Positions 1-7,173 of a stretch of DNA of 64,000 bases are shown here, piece by piece. The position numbers were made by a program, and so were the translations under genes. Position 1 is the first letter of the stretch; every line of letters begins with the position of its first letter. The stretch is taken from assembly GCF_002564045.1 (NCBI RefSeq), contig NZ_PDJK01000002.1, forward strand, positions 1,488,001 to 1,552,000. The letters are read 5' to 3'. The DNA is from Amycolatopsis sulphurea (GTDB taxonomy: Bacteria > Actinomycetota > Actinomycetes > Mycobacteriales > Pseudonocardiaceae). Under the pieces are notes generated by a model. It was not told the origin of the DNA. It did not search any database and worked only from the letters and a program-made list of their open reading frames with translations.

Positions 1-504
1 AAGTTCGTGCCGACGGCGGACGAATTGGACGACCAGACGCAGTACATCGTGGACGGAACCCTGCTGCCGTGCTGGTCATGGGCCGATCGCCCGGAGCTGT
101 ACTCCGGCAAGCACAAGACGACCGGCATGAACGTACAGATCGCTTGCACCCTTGACGGACGACTCGCGTGGATCTCCGATCCCATCGAAGGACGCCGGCA
201 CGACACGTACTGCCTGAAGGAATCCGGGGCGCTTCTGACTCTGAATCCGGACAACTGGATGGGCGACAAAGGATACGTGGGAAATTATATGCTCACCCCG
301 ATCAAGAAGCCGAAGCACCGCAAGCTCTTGGACTGGGAGAAGGAATTCAACACCCAGATCAACAAGATTCGCTACGTCATCGAGCAGACCATCGCCAACG
401 TCAAAACCTGGAGGATCCTGCACGCCGACTACCGACGGCCCATTGAGACCTTCGCGGAAACCATCTCAACGGTAATCGCTCTGCACTTCTATGCGGCTGC
501 GTGA
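1..504 (+). CDS. IS5-like transposase, DDE domain (5' end missing)
   Basis: This is the C-terminal part of a DDE-superfamily transposase (DDE_Tnp_4 type), the enzyme that cuts and joins the ends of its own insertion sequence. The three acidic positions fit: an Asp in IVDGT, an Asp in WMGDKGYVG, and a Glu in YVIEQTIANVK followed by the usual basic stretch. About 165 residues are visible from the first Met at base 7. Family members are about 250-300 residues, so the N-terminal helix-turn-helix half lies upstream of the window. The first Met is internal and not a real start. Whether the complete element is active cannot be judged here. Confidence 0.8.
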   Translation, partial: KFVPTADELDDQTQYIVDGTLLPCWSWADRPELYSGKHKTTGMNVQIACTLDGRLAWISDPIEGRRHDTYCLKESGALLTLNPDNWMGDKGYVGNYMLTPIKKPKHRKLLDWEKEFNTQINKIRYVIEQTIANVKTWRILHADYRRPIETFAETISTVIALHFYAAA

Positions 505-512
505 ATAACCCT
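1..512 (+). mobile_element. Right-hand part of an IS5-like insertion sequence, cut by the window edge
   Basis: The element enters from the left and ends shortly after its transposase stop codon at 502-504. The sequence GTGAATAACCCTC at 501-513 is a plausible outer end (reverse complement GAGGGTTATTCAC, a GG-starting terminal repeat). The left end and any target duplication are outside the window, so the exact boundary is inferred. Immediately beyond it a coding frame resumes in mid-gene, which marks this as an insertion into an older gene. Confidence 0.6.
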
Positions 513-513
513 C

Positions 514-615
514 CATGGGTACGCGAAAGCTTACGCGAACCAGCTGAAACAAGCTATCGCCAAGTATGAACAGCAAGACCAGGCGAACACGCACGACCTG
601 GGCAAGGAAGGATGA
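514..615 (+). pseudogene. 3' remnant of an ESX-associated gene truncated by the insertion sequence
   Basis: Downstream of the transposase stop the frame that ends at TGA 613-615 reads about 32 codons (YAKAYANQLKQAIAKYEQQD, then a short tail). This looks like the helical C-terminus of a small WXG-like protein. It ends 4 bases before the GTG start of the next gene, as a normal operon neighbour would, and its last codons supply the ribosome binding site of that gene. No start codon belongs to it. I infer that the insertion sequence removed its 5' part. It probably encoded a small protein co-transcribed with the lipoprotein, PPE-like and EspG-like genes that follow. Confidence 0.55.
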
Positions 616-619
616 CCCC

Positions 620-1219
620 GTGACGAAAACCACCACCCGCACGGCAGCACTCAGCCTCCTGCTCCTTGTCGCCACTGCCTGCTCGCCCGCGCCTGGCACG
701 CCAAGCCCCGCGTACCCGAGCAACATTCCGACGTCGGCGGCGAGCACAGGCCCAAAAGAGCCTCAGGTAACGAATCCGCTCGACGCAACCAAATTCGAGC
801 AGAACCCGTGTTCAGCCCTTACCCAAGCGCAAGCCGCTCAAGTATTCAACGCTGTACGCAATCGGAAAATCACTGGAAATGTCGCGCCTATCTGCACTTG
901 GAATGACAACAACGACAACAGTCTCAGCCTCGGCTTTCTCCCTGGCCAAGGGCTTTCCGCCAGCTACGAGAATGGCACAAACGCCGGGGGGGGCTACTTC
1001 GAAGTAGCCCCCATGGTCTCCGGGTACCCGGCCACATTTTCGGGCGCCACAGATGACCGCAAGAGCGGCGGGTGCCAAATCGGCGTCGGCGTCAAGAACG
1101 ACGAGATCTTCACCTTCTCGGCGATCCTTGACAAAACTTCACCCTCCTACGGCGACCCATGTTCATTGGTGACCAAAGCTGCCGAAGCCGCAGTGGCAAC
1201 GATCAAGGCAGGTGCATGA
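620..1219 (+). CDS. DUF3558-like lipoprotein
   Basis: Predicted secreted lipoprotein of about 199 residues. The GTG at 620 is preferred because GGAAGGA lies 7 bases upstream; an ATG at 566 is in frame but would add 18 charged residues before the signal sequence. A hydrophobic stretch (AALSLLLLVATAC) ends in a lipobox with the Cys about 20 residues in, followed by a Pro/Ser/Thr-rich linker. The body has the DUF3558 pattern: an NPCSALT segment, a central CTWND segment and two further Cys near the C-terminus. These proteins are common next to actinobacterial ESX genes, but no function is established. The stop overlaps the ATG of the next gene (ATGA), so the two are translationally coupled. Confidence 0.8.
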   Translation: MTKTTTRTAALSLLLLVATACSPAPGTPSPAYPSNIPTSAASTGPKEPQVTNPLDATKFEQNPCSALTQAQAAQVFNAVRNRKITGNVAPICTWNDNNDNSLSLGFLPGQGLSASYENGTNAGGGYFEVAPMVSGYPATFSGATDDRKSGGCQIGVGVKNDEIFTFSAILDKTSPSYGDPCSLVTKAAEAAVATIKAGA

Positions 1220-2529
1220 TGGCGTTGACTCCGCAGCAGATCGTGGATTTGGTCAACCGTGGCAAAGGGTCGGCCGGCATGTACGACGGCGCCACTGTGG
1301 CGAACGGTTTGTCCCAGCGGCACGACGCTATCGCTGATCGGATGTTGCGGCTCCAGGGCAAGATGAGCCAGTACTGGGAAGGCGACTCGGCCGGGCAGGC
1401 CTACGCCGGGGCCGGGCCGCTCGTGGATGCTTCCAAGGTCAGCGGTCAGCACCTTGAACAGGCCAATCAGCTCTACACCGGCCAAGGAAACTCGTTCAAA
1501 GACCTCGACGGCAAGATCAAATCCGTAGGCAATATCGGCGACCGGCCTGCTGACGACTGGGTCAGCAACACACCGCTGTCCTTCCTCTCGAATCGATCCC
1601 ACGACATCGAAGAATGGGACAAGAAAGCCCGAGTCGTGACTGAGGGTTACGGTCTCTATCACGGTCAGTCCACCGATAATTCCGGTCGTTGGGCCGACCC
1701 GTCCCAGTACGGTGATCTGGCCATGCCCTCGGCTGGTGGGGACTTCTCGGTCACCCAGCCCGGGGGGACCGGGACCGGGCACCTGCCGTCGGCTTACACG
1801 CCGGGTGGGACCGGCGGCACCGGGAGCACAGGCGGCAGCCACGCGGGCGGCTACAGCGGCGGCACCGCCAACCTCCCCGGCCCCGGTGCCGGCACGCACA
1901 CCGGCTCGGCCTCGAACGGCAACGGGCCCGTCCCGCAGCAGGGCTGGCTCGAGCCGGGGGCTCCGCAGTTCCACGGAAAGGTGCCCGACACCACCACCTC
2001 CTCCGGCTACACCCCACCAGGCACGACGCCGGACCACGGTGCCTGGACCCCTACCGGTGGCCCCGCCAGCGGCAGCAACACCGTCAGCGGCAACAGCTTC
2101 GGCCCAGGCGGATCCGGGCCAGGCGGGTTCGGGCCGGGCGGATTCGGCCCGGGCGGGTTCGGGCCCGGTGGCACCGGCGGGTACAGCGGCGGCAGCGGAA
2201 GCGGCTCCGGCAGCAGCGGCGGACGCGGCTACAACGGGGCCGGCAGCAACGGCAACAGCCTCGGACGCGGCACCGGCGCCGGCTCCGGCACCGGAGCCGG
2301 CGCCGGAGCACTCGGCAACACCGAGCCCGCCAGTGGACGCGCGGCAGGTGCCGCCGGCACCCAGGGCCGGGCCGGTTCACCCGGGATGGGTAGCGGCGGA
2401 ATGGGCCGCGGCGGCAAGGCCGAAGACGACACCGAGCACAAACGCGCCGACTACCTGCTCGAAACCGACCCCGACGACGCCCTCGTCGGCACACTCCCCA
2501 AGACCGCCCCACCGGTGATCGGGCTCTGA
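1216..2529 (+). CDS. WXG/PPE-like glycine-rich protein, probable ESX substrate
   Basis: About 437 residues. The start is the ATG overlapping the upstream TGA, or the next codon, also ATG. Residues 1-150 are predominantly helical with YWEGDSAGQAY near residue 55, a W-x-G turn typical of WXG100/PPE helical hairpins. From about residue 180 the protein is a low-complexity Gly/Ser/Pro/Thr region, including four tandem GPGGFGPGG-type units near 2103-2175. The C-terminus returns to a charged segment (RADYLLETDPDDALVG) that is frequent in actinobacterial WXG-type proteins. The EspG-like chaperone gene starts 2 bases after its stop, which supports a type VII secretion substrate and chaperone pair. Family level only; the transported form is unproven. 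Confidence 0.7.
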   Translation: MMALTPQQIVDLVNRGKGSAGMYDGATVANGLSQRHDAIADRMLRLQGKMSQYWEGDSAGQAYAGAGPLVDASKVSGQHLEQANQLYTGQGNSFKDLDGKIKSVGNIGDRPADDWVSNTPLSFLSNRSHDIEEWDKKARVVTEGYGLYHGQSTDNSGRWADPSQYGDLAMPSAGGDFSVTQPGGTGTGHLPSAYTPGGTGGTGSTGGSHAGGYSGGTANLPGPGAGTHTGSASNGNGPVPQQGWLEPGAPQFHGKVPDTTTSSGYTPPGTTPDHGAWTPTGGPASGSNTVSGNSFGPGGSGPGGFGPGGFGPGGFGPGGTGGYSGGSGSGSGSSGGRGYNGAGSNGNSLGRGTGAGSGTGAGAGALGNTEPASGRAAGAAGTQGRAGSPGMGSGGMGRGGKAEDDTEHKRADYLLETDPDDALVGTLPKTAPPVIGL

Positions 2530-2531
2530 CA

Positions 2532-3275
2532 ATGCTCGTACTCGACCGTGAACTAGTGCTGCCCGCCGACTGCCTACCCCTCGCCGCAGAACTGGCCGGA
2601 GTGTCACTTCCCGCGGCACTGTCCCCCGACCCACTATGGCGCGACCCGGACGAAGCCAGGCACTACCGCGACACCGCAGTACAGAACCTTGCCGAGCACG
2701 GCACCTGGGGCCGAGGCGGACCACGTGAAGACTTCATGCAGACCATGACCGTACTGTGCCGCGGAGCCAGCGAACTCTCCGCGACCGTCGAGTCCCGGCC
2801 CAAGCATCACTACCGGCTGGTGGTAGCAGCCACCGGGACGGACGCGATACTCGCCTGTCACGTACCCGCGTCGGGGCAGGTGCTGCTGCGCCCGGCCCGG
2901 CCGGAAGCGCTCGCCGAGGAACTGATCAGCGAACTGCCCACCCTGCCCCCCGCGACCGGACCCGCCATGTCGGTACCGGAACCCGACCTGCGGCACGCCG
3001 CCAAGGGAACCCCAGCACGGCGCGACGTACGGCGGGTACTGGACGTGACCATGCTCCCCCGCACCGGCGCCGGCCAGATCACCGCGACCGTCCGCGACAG
3101 GCTCGGCCGCCGACGATCAAACAGCGACACCTGCACCTACTACGACACCCAACAAGGCCGTTACCTGTTCTCCATCAGCAAAGAACCCGGCCACGACCGC
3201 CACATCAACGTCACACCAGCCCGCCCCGAAACAATGACCGCGCAGCTGCGCGCACTACTGGACAACCTCCACTGA
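2532..3275 (+). CDS. EspG-family ESX secretion-associated chaperone
   Basis: 247 residues, cytosolic, no signal peptide. The sequence opens with MLVLDRELVLPADCLPLAA and continues with the alternating strand and helix pattern of EspG proteins, which bind the helical tips of PPE-type substrates and deliver them to the ESX membrane complex. The gene begins two bases after the stop of the WXG/PPE-like gene, so both are in one operon. The core ESX machine in this window lies about 27 kb away (29.9-46.2 kb), so the pair here is an outlying substrate and chaperone module. Assignment rests on length, N-terminal pattern and context. Confidence 0.75.
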   Translation: MLVLDRELVLPADCLPLAAELAGVSLPAALSPDPLWRDPDEARHYRDTAVQNLAEHGTWGRGGPREDFMQTMTVLCRGASELSATVESRPKHHYRLVVAATGTDAILACHVPASGQVLLRPARPEALAEELISELPTLPPATGPAMSVPEPDLRHAAKGTPARRDVRRVLDVTMLPRTGAGQITATVRDRLGRRRSNSDTCTYYDTQQGRYLFSISKEPGHDRHINVTPARPETMTAQLRALLDNLH

Positions 3276-3354
3276 CCGTGCGCATCGCAGGTGAGCACGG
3301 TGCGGCCGCGGTACGGTGCGGTGCCAGGTACCGCCGATGCAGGAGGTCCCCGAA

Positions 3355-4773
3355 GTGCTCGATCCGCTGTTCCCCGCGATCCACGCCGGTTCTGGGAAGG
3401 AAGCGCTCCGGTTCGGGGGGCGATCGCTGACCTACGCCGAGCTCGGCGCCGCCGCCGGTGCGCTGGCCGCCGAGCTGCCCGCGGGCAGGGTCGCGGTGTG
3501 GGCCACCCCGACTCTGCACACCAGCGTGGCGGTGGTCGCGGCACTGCTTGCCGGGATTCCGGTGGTGCCGCTCAACCCGAAGATCGGCGAACGCGAGCTC
3601 GCGCACATTCTCGCCGACAGCAGCCCCGCGCAAATCCTCGCCGAACCGGGTGCCGAGCTGCCGGACGGGCTCGCGGGGCTGTCGCGCCGTGACATTCCCC
3701 TCGAAGGCGCCGGGGCACCGCCCGCCGAGCCGGACGCGGAGACCCCGGCGCTGATCGTCTACACCTCCGGCACCACCGGCCCACCAAAAGGCGTGGTGCT
3801 CCCCCGCCGGGCGATCTCGGCCACGCTCGACGCACTGGAGGACGCCTGGCAGTGGAGCGCTGAGGACGTGCTCGTGCACGGGCTGCCGCTGTTCCACGTG
3901 CACGGGCTGATCCTCGGCATCCTCGGTCCGCTCCGCCGCGGCGGTTCGGTACGCCATCTCGGACGGTTCTCGCTCGAAGGCGTAACGAGGGAGCTGTCCA
4001 CCGGCGCCACGATGTTGTTCGGTGTGCCGACGATGTACCACCGAATTGCCGAGTCCGTGGCTACCGGCGAGGAGCTGACCGCGGCGTTGCGGCGAGCGCG
4101 GCTGCTGGTGTCCGGGTCGGCCGCGCTGCCGGTGCACGATCACCAGCGGATCACCGCGGCGACGGGGCAGCAGGTGATCGAGCGGTACGGGATGACCGAG
4201 ACACTGATGAACACCAGCGTGCGAGCAGACGGGGAACGCAAGCCAGGTTCGGTCGGTGTCCCGTTGGCTGGGGTGGGCCTGCGGCTGGTCGACGAGTCCG
4301 GCGCGGAGATCGACGGCCGGGACGAAGTCGGCGAGATCCAGGTCCGCGGGCCGAACCTGTTCACCGAGTACCTGAACCGGCCGGACGCGACGGTGGCCGC
4401 GCTCGACAACGGCTGGTTCCGCACCGGCGACATGGCTACCCACGACGATGACGGATACGTGCGGATCGTCGGCCGCAAGGCGACCGACCTGATCAAGAGC
4501 GGCGGTTACAAGATCGGGGCCGGGGAAATCGAGAACGCGCTGCTGGAACATCCTGGCGTCGCCGAGGCGGCGGTGACCGGTGAACCGGACGACGATCTCG
4601 GCGAACGGATCGTGGCCTGGGTGGTGCCCGCCGGGTACCGGCCGGATGCCGGTGAGCTGGCCGACCACGTGGCGAAGCTGCTCGCCCCGCACAAGCGGCC
4701 GCGCGTCGTGCGGTATCTGGATGCGTTGCCCCGCAACGACATGGGCAAGATCATGAAGCGAGCACTCGGGTGA
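3355..4773 (+). CDS. matB: Malonyl-CoA synthetase (malonate/methylmalonate-CoA ligase)
   Basis: ANL-superfamily adenylating enzyme that joins malonate (often methylmalonate) to CoA using ATP. Start GTG 3355 has AGGAGG 8 bases upstream; two in-frame ATG codons farther up lack this spacing. At 472 residues it matches the MatB family length. Visible motifs are the P-loop YTSGTTGPPKG (about 134-145), RYGMTET (about 277), GWFRTGD (about 355), the hinge GRKATDLIKSGGYKIG (about 375), and the C-terminal catalytic lysine in PRNDMGKIMKR (about 465). LFHVHGLILGILGPLRRGG and RYGMTETLMNTSVRADGE match, as I recall, the Streptomyces enzyme almost residue for residue. The stop overlaps a GTG (GTGA) that opens a duplicated copy of the next gene's head. 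Confidence 0.93.
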   Translation: MLDPLFPAIHAGSGKEALRFGGRSLTYAELGAAAGALAAELPAGRVAVWATPTLHTSVAVVAALLAGIPVVPLNPKIGERELAHILADSSPAQILAEPGAELPDGLAGLSRRDIPLEGAGAPPAEPDAETPALIVYTSGTTGPPKGVVLPRRAISATLDALEDAWQWSAEDVLVHGLPLFHVHGLILGILGPLRRGGSVRHLGRFSLEGVTRELSTGATMLFGVPTMYHRIAESVATGEELTAALRRARLLVSGSAALPVHDHQRITAATGQQVIERYGMTETLMNTSVRADGERKPGSVGVPLAGVGLRLVDESGAEIDGRDEVGEIQVRGPNLFTEYLNRPDATVAALDNGWFRTGDMATHDDDGYVRIVGRKATDLIKSGGYKIGAGEIENALLEHPGVAEAAVTGEPDDDLGERIVAWVVPAGYRPDAGELADHVAKLLAPHKRPRVVRYLDALPRNDMGKIMKRALG

Positions 4774-5626
4774 GCACGGCAGGTGCGCTGATCATCGGGA
4801 TGGCGGCGACATGTACCGAACTGCCAACGGGCGAACAGCGAACTGGACAGCCCGGTTCACCGACGGGGCTACCCACAGACGCGCACCGCCCCAACCGAAC
4901 GCACTGGCGAAACCGAGGTGGGCAAGAACGTGAAGCGAGCATTCCGGTGACCGGCACACGTGTCCTGACCATCGAGATGGCGACAGCATTCACGGAACTA
5001 CCGACCGACAGTCGCGAACCGAACCATCCGATCCGTCGGCCGGGCTACCTGCGGACGTATGCAACCGCAGCCAAGCGCGCCGGCAAAACCACCATGGGCA
5101 CAGAACATGAAGTGAGCACTCCGGTGAGCACGACACCTGCGCTGATCATCGAGATGAGGGCGGCATTCACCGAACTGCCGACGGGTGATACCGAGTTGCC
5201 GACAGGCGACCGCAAACCGGGAGACAGTGAACCGGACGACGTCGGCTCGATGACGTCTGCTGGACGGCGTGACACCGGCTGGATGACACCAGCCGGACGG
5301 AATCAGCGGGGCGACGCCGGCTGGGCGGACAACCCGATCCACGGACAGGGCCGTCCACGGGCGTGCTCGGGTCGCCCGCCAGCGCAGGTAGTCGCGGATG
5401 ACCATGCTCGCGTTATCGAGATGGGCGAGAAGATGAAGCGGGCACTCACGTGACCACTGCACGTGCGCTGATCACTGGGATGACGTCGTCATTCACCGAG
5501 TTATCTGTCGACAGTGGGGAACCGGATAATCCGATCGGCTGGCCCGAGTACCGGCAGACGCACGCAGCCGCAACCGAACGTACTGGGGAGACCGAATCGG
5601 TCGTAGTCGGTGAGGCGCGTATCGGT
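4741..5626 (+). repeat. Diverged 177-bp tandem duplication of the matB/carboxyltransferase junction
   Basis: Four copies of the same boundary are present. Each has a tail resembling the last codons of matB (GGGCAAGATCATGAAGCGAG at 4743-4762 in the original) followed by GTGA and the first codons of the carboxyltransferase (pattern STARALI, then FTEL). The GTGs lie at 4770, 4947, 5124 and 5450. The first three are exactly 177 bp apart; the third unit is longer (326 bp), with an internal short repeat of CCGACxGGYGA. Copies agree only in part at base level, so the amplification is old. The array keeps every GTGA overlap, as if each copy still offered a coupled restart site. Confidence 0.8.
4770..5453 (+). 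CDS. Open reading frame built from the junction repeats (doubtful gene)
   Basis: The 177-bp units are a multiple of three and stay in frame, giving an open 227-codon frame that begins at the GTG overlapping the matB stop. It contains three repeats of a roughly 20-residue block (the pattern VSTxxALIIxM, then TELPT, at about residues 1, 60 and 119) and ends in KMKRALT, a copy of the MatB C-terminus. It overlaps the true carboxyltransferase start by GTGA. Nothing resembles a folded domain. I see it as a by-product of tandem duplication that could still be translated through coupling. Whether a protein accumulates is unknown. Confidence 0.3.
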   Translation: MSTAGALIIGMAATCTELPTGEQRTGQPGSPTGLPTDAHRPNRTHWRNRGGQEREASIPVTGTRVLTIEMATAFTELPTDSREPNHPIRRPGYLRTYATAAKRAGKTTMGTEHEVSTPVSTTPALIIEMRAAFTELPTGDTELPTGDRKPGDSEPDDVGSMTSAGRRDTGWMTPAGRNQRGDAGWADNPIHGQGRPRACSGRPPAQVVADDHARVIEMGEKMKRALT

Positions 5627-6763
5627 GACGTGCCGGCTGTGTTGATCGCTTGGGAGTTCGGCTTTCTTGGGGGTTCGCTGGGGCAGCGCACGGGTGACCG
5701 GATTGAAGCTGCGTTCGCCTGTGCGAGGGAAAGAAAACTGCCGGTCGTGTCCTTGATCGCGACTGGTGGCAGCCGGATGCAGCACGGGATGCGGGCGCTT
5801 TCGCAGCTGCAGCGGATCGCCCGGGCATCGGCGGCGGCGCGGGCGGAGGGTGTCGCGCAGATCTCCGTGCTGCGCGACCCGACGACCGGGGGTGGCTGGG
5901 CGACGCTCGGCGCCGGTTCCGACGTCGTACTCGGGTTGCCCTTTGCACAGGTGGGTTTCGCCGGATCGCGCGTGCGCCCGGCGACGTCGCCTTCGGAGGC
6001 GTATACCGCTGAAGCGAAGTTCGAGTGGGGGCAAGTCGACCGCCTCGTCGAGCCGGATGAGCTCGCGGAGGTGCTCACGCGCTGGTTGCGTTTGCTCGCC
6101 TCGCCAACGGCCGAGCCCGCACCGCCGCCTGCCGCGTTGCGTGAGGTTTCCTTGCCTGAAACGGGTTGGGAAGCCATACAGGCCGCGCGCGCCTCTTCAC
6201 GACCACGCGCCGCGGAATACCTCGACGCATACTTCGGCTGGCGAGAGAACGTCCAAGGCGACCGCGCGGGCAACGTCGACCCAGGGGTGCTGTGCGGCTT
6301 CGGCTGGCGGGACGGACGCACGATCGCGTACGCCGCGCAGTGCGGCACAGCGACACGTCCGGCCGGCTTCAGGACTGCGGCGCGTCTGGTGCGTACCGCA
6401 TCCCGGCTCGGCATCCCCGTGCTGACGCTGGTGGACACTCCCGGCGCGGCGAACGACGCAGACGCCGAGCAGGCCGGTGTCGGCCCGGCGATCGCGGAGC
6501 TGTTCGAAGCGATAGCCACCGCCACGGTGCCGGTCACGACCTTGGTGATCGGCGAGGGCGGTTCCGGCGGGGCATTGGCATTCGCCGCTCCGGAAGCGAC
6601 CTGGATGGCACCGGACGCCTATTTCTCGGTGACGTCCCCGGAAGCGGCTGCCGCCATTCTGAAGCGCCCGCTTCGGGACGTCCCGGAAGTGACGGAAAGA
6701 CTTCGGGTACGGCCCGAGGACCTGGTTGACCTGGGGCTCGCCCGAGGAATTGTGCAGCCCTGA
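5450..6763 (+). CDS. Biotin-dependent carboxyltransferase-type protein (acyl-CoA carboxylase beta/alpha-like fusion)
   Basis: 437 residues with two crotonase-fold halves as in acyl-CoA carboxylase carboxyltransferases. The N-terminal half (about 55-230) has the oxyanion-hole type segments VVSLIATGGSRMQ and RDPTTGGGWATL. The C-terminal half (about 260-435) has PVLTLVDTPGA and LVIGEGGSGGALAFA. The GTG start overlaps the preceding frame's stop and begins with TARALITGM, the usual head of this family. Standard two-domain carboxyltransferases exceed 500 residues, so this is a short form. Placement directly after matB suggests it works on malonyl-CoA or a related thioester, either decarboxylating it or transferring the carboxyl group. 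The exact reaction is not shown by the sequence. Confidence 0.8.
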   Translation: MTTARALITGMTSSFTELSVDSGEPDNPIGWPEYRQTHAAATERTGETESVVVGEARIGDVPAVLIAWEFGFLGGSLGQRTGDRIEAAFACARERKLPVVSLIATGGSRMQHGMRALSQLQRIARASAAARAEGVAQISVLRDPTTGGGWATLGAGSDVVLGLPFAQVGFAGSRVRPATSPSEAYTAEAKFEWGQVDRLVEPDELAEVLTRWLRLLASPTAEPAPPPAALREVSLPETGWEAIQAARASSRPRAAEYLDAYFGWRENVQGDRAGNVDPGVLCGFGWRDGRTIAYAAQCGTATRPAGFRTAARLVRTASRLGIPVLTLVDTPGAANDADAEQAGVGPAIAELFEAIATATVPVTTLVIGEGGSGGALAFAAPEATWMAPDAYFSVTSPEAAAAILKRPLRDVPEVTERLRVRPEDLVDLGLARGIVQP

Positions 6764-6774
6764 CGAAAGGGCCC

Positions 6775-6885
6775 TCAGGCCTCGGCGCGGACCTTCCAGT
6801 TGCGCTGGGCGTACGCGACGAGGCCGGAAGCCACCGCGACTCCCGCGGTCGCACAGCTGGCAATGGCCACGAATACTGCCGTCAT
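6775..6885 (-). CDS. 36-residue putative membrane peptide
   Basis: A short frame on the minus strand reads MTAVFVAIASCATAGVAVAS, then a small Gly/Leu/Val/Ala stretch, then a basic tail (QRNWKVRAEA). It has one hydrophobic segment of about 24 residues with small side chains, typical of a single-pass membrane microprotein. The ATG at 6885 is preceded by GAGGAGGAG at 7 bases, one of the strongest ribosome binding sites in the window, and third codon positions are GC-rich. It converges on the carboxyltransferase gene and diverges from the MHS transporter gene, so a role as small partner of that transporter is conceivable but unproven. Confidence 0.55.
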   Translation of the reverse strand: MTAVFVAIASCATAGVAVASGLVAYAQRNWKVRAEA

Positions 6886-7173
6886 TACGGCTCCTCCTCA
6901 CTGGGTGCAACGCGCCGGGTTCAGTGATCGGATCCGGATGATCCGCACGGGCCGCCCGGCGCTTGCCGATTGGTCCTGCTATTCGGTGTTGTACCTGGTA
7001 CACCGCCTGAAATGGGAGCGGTGTTACCGCCCCCACTCAGCCCGATCGAGTGAGACACATCACGTTATGCTGCCGGGCCGCCCTTACTGGGTATCGATCA
7101 TGGGGCTCTGCCGGACCGACCGGCCGGGAGGGAGCCCGGAGCCGGGAATCAGACCCGGTCGGAAGGGAGCAAT
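6886..7173. other. Intergenic control region between the microprotein ORF and the MHS transporter gene
   Basis: This 288-bp stretch between two divergent genes must carry both promoters. I see a CRP-type palindrome at 7049-7064, a TATGCT hexamer at 7066-7071 that could be a -10 element for the transporter gene, and GGAAGGGAG at 7161-7169 as its ribosome binding site. No further open frame with coding-like third-position bias is present. Confidence 0.5.
7049..7064. promoter_or_regulatory. CRP/FNR-type half-site palindrome
   Basis: The sequence AGTGAGACACATCACG contains GTGA and TCAC separated by six bases, the core of the TGTGA-N6-TCACA site bound by CRP-family regulators such as actinobacterial Crp/GlxR. 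It lies about 110 bp upstream of the transporter start and directly before a possible -10 hexamer. Only the core matches; the outer T and A differ. Confidence 0.4.

Noticed and set aside
3355..6763. Start of a polyketide or lipopeptide cluster because of the malonyl-CoA synthetase
   Set aside because: Only matB and a carboxyltransferase are present; no ketosynthase, carrier protein or tailoring genes follow.
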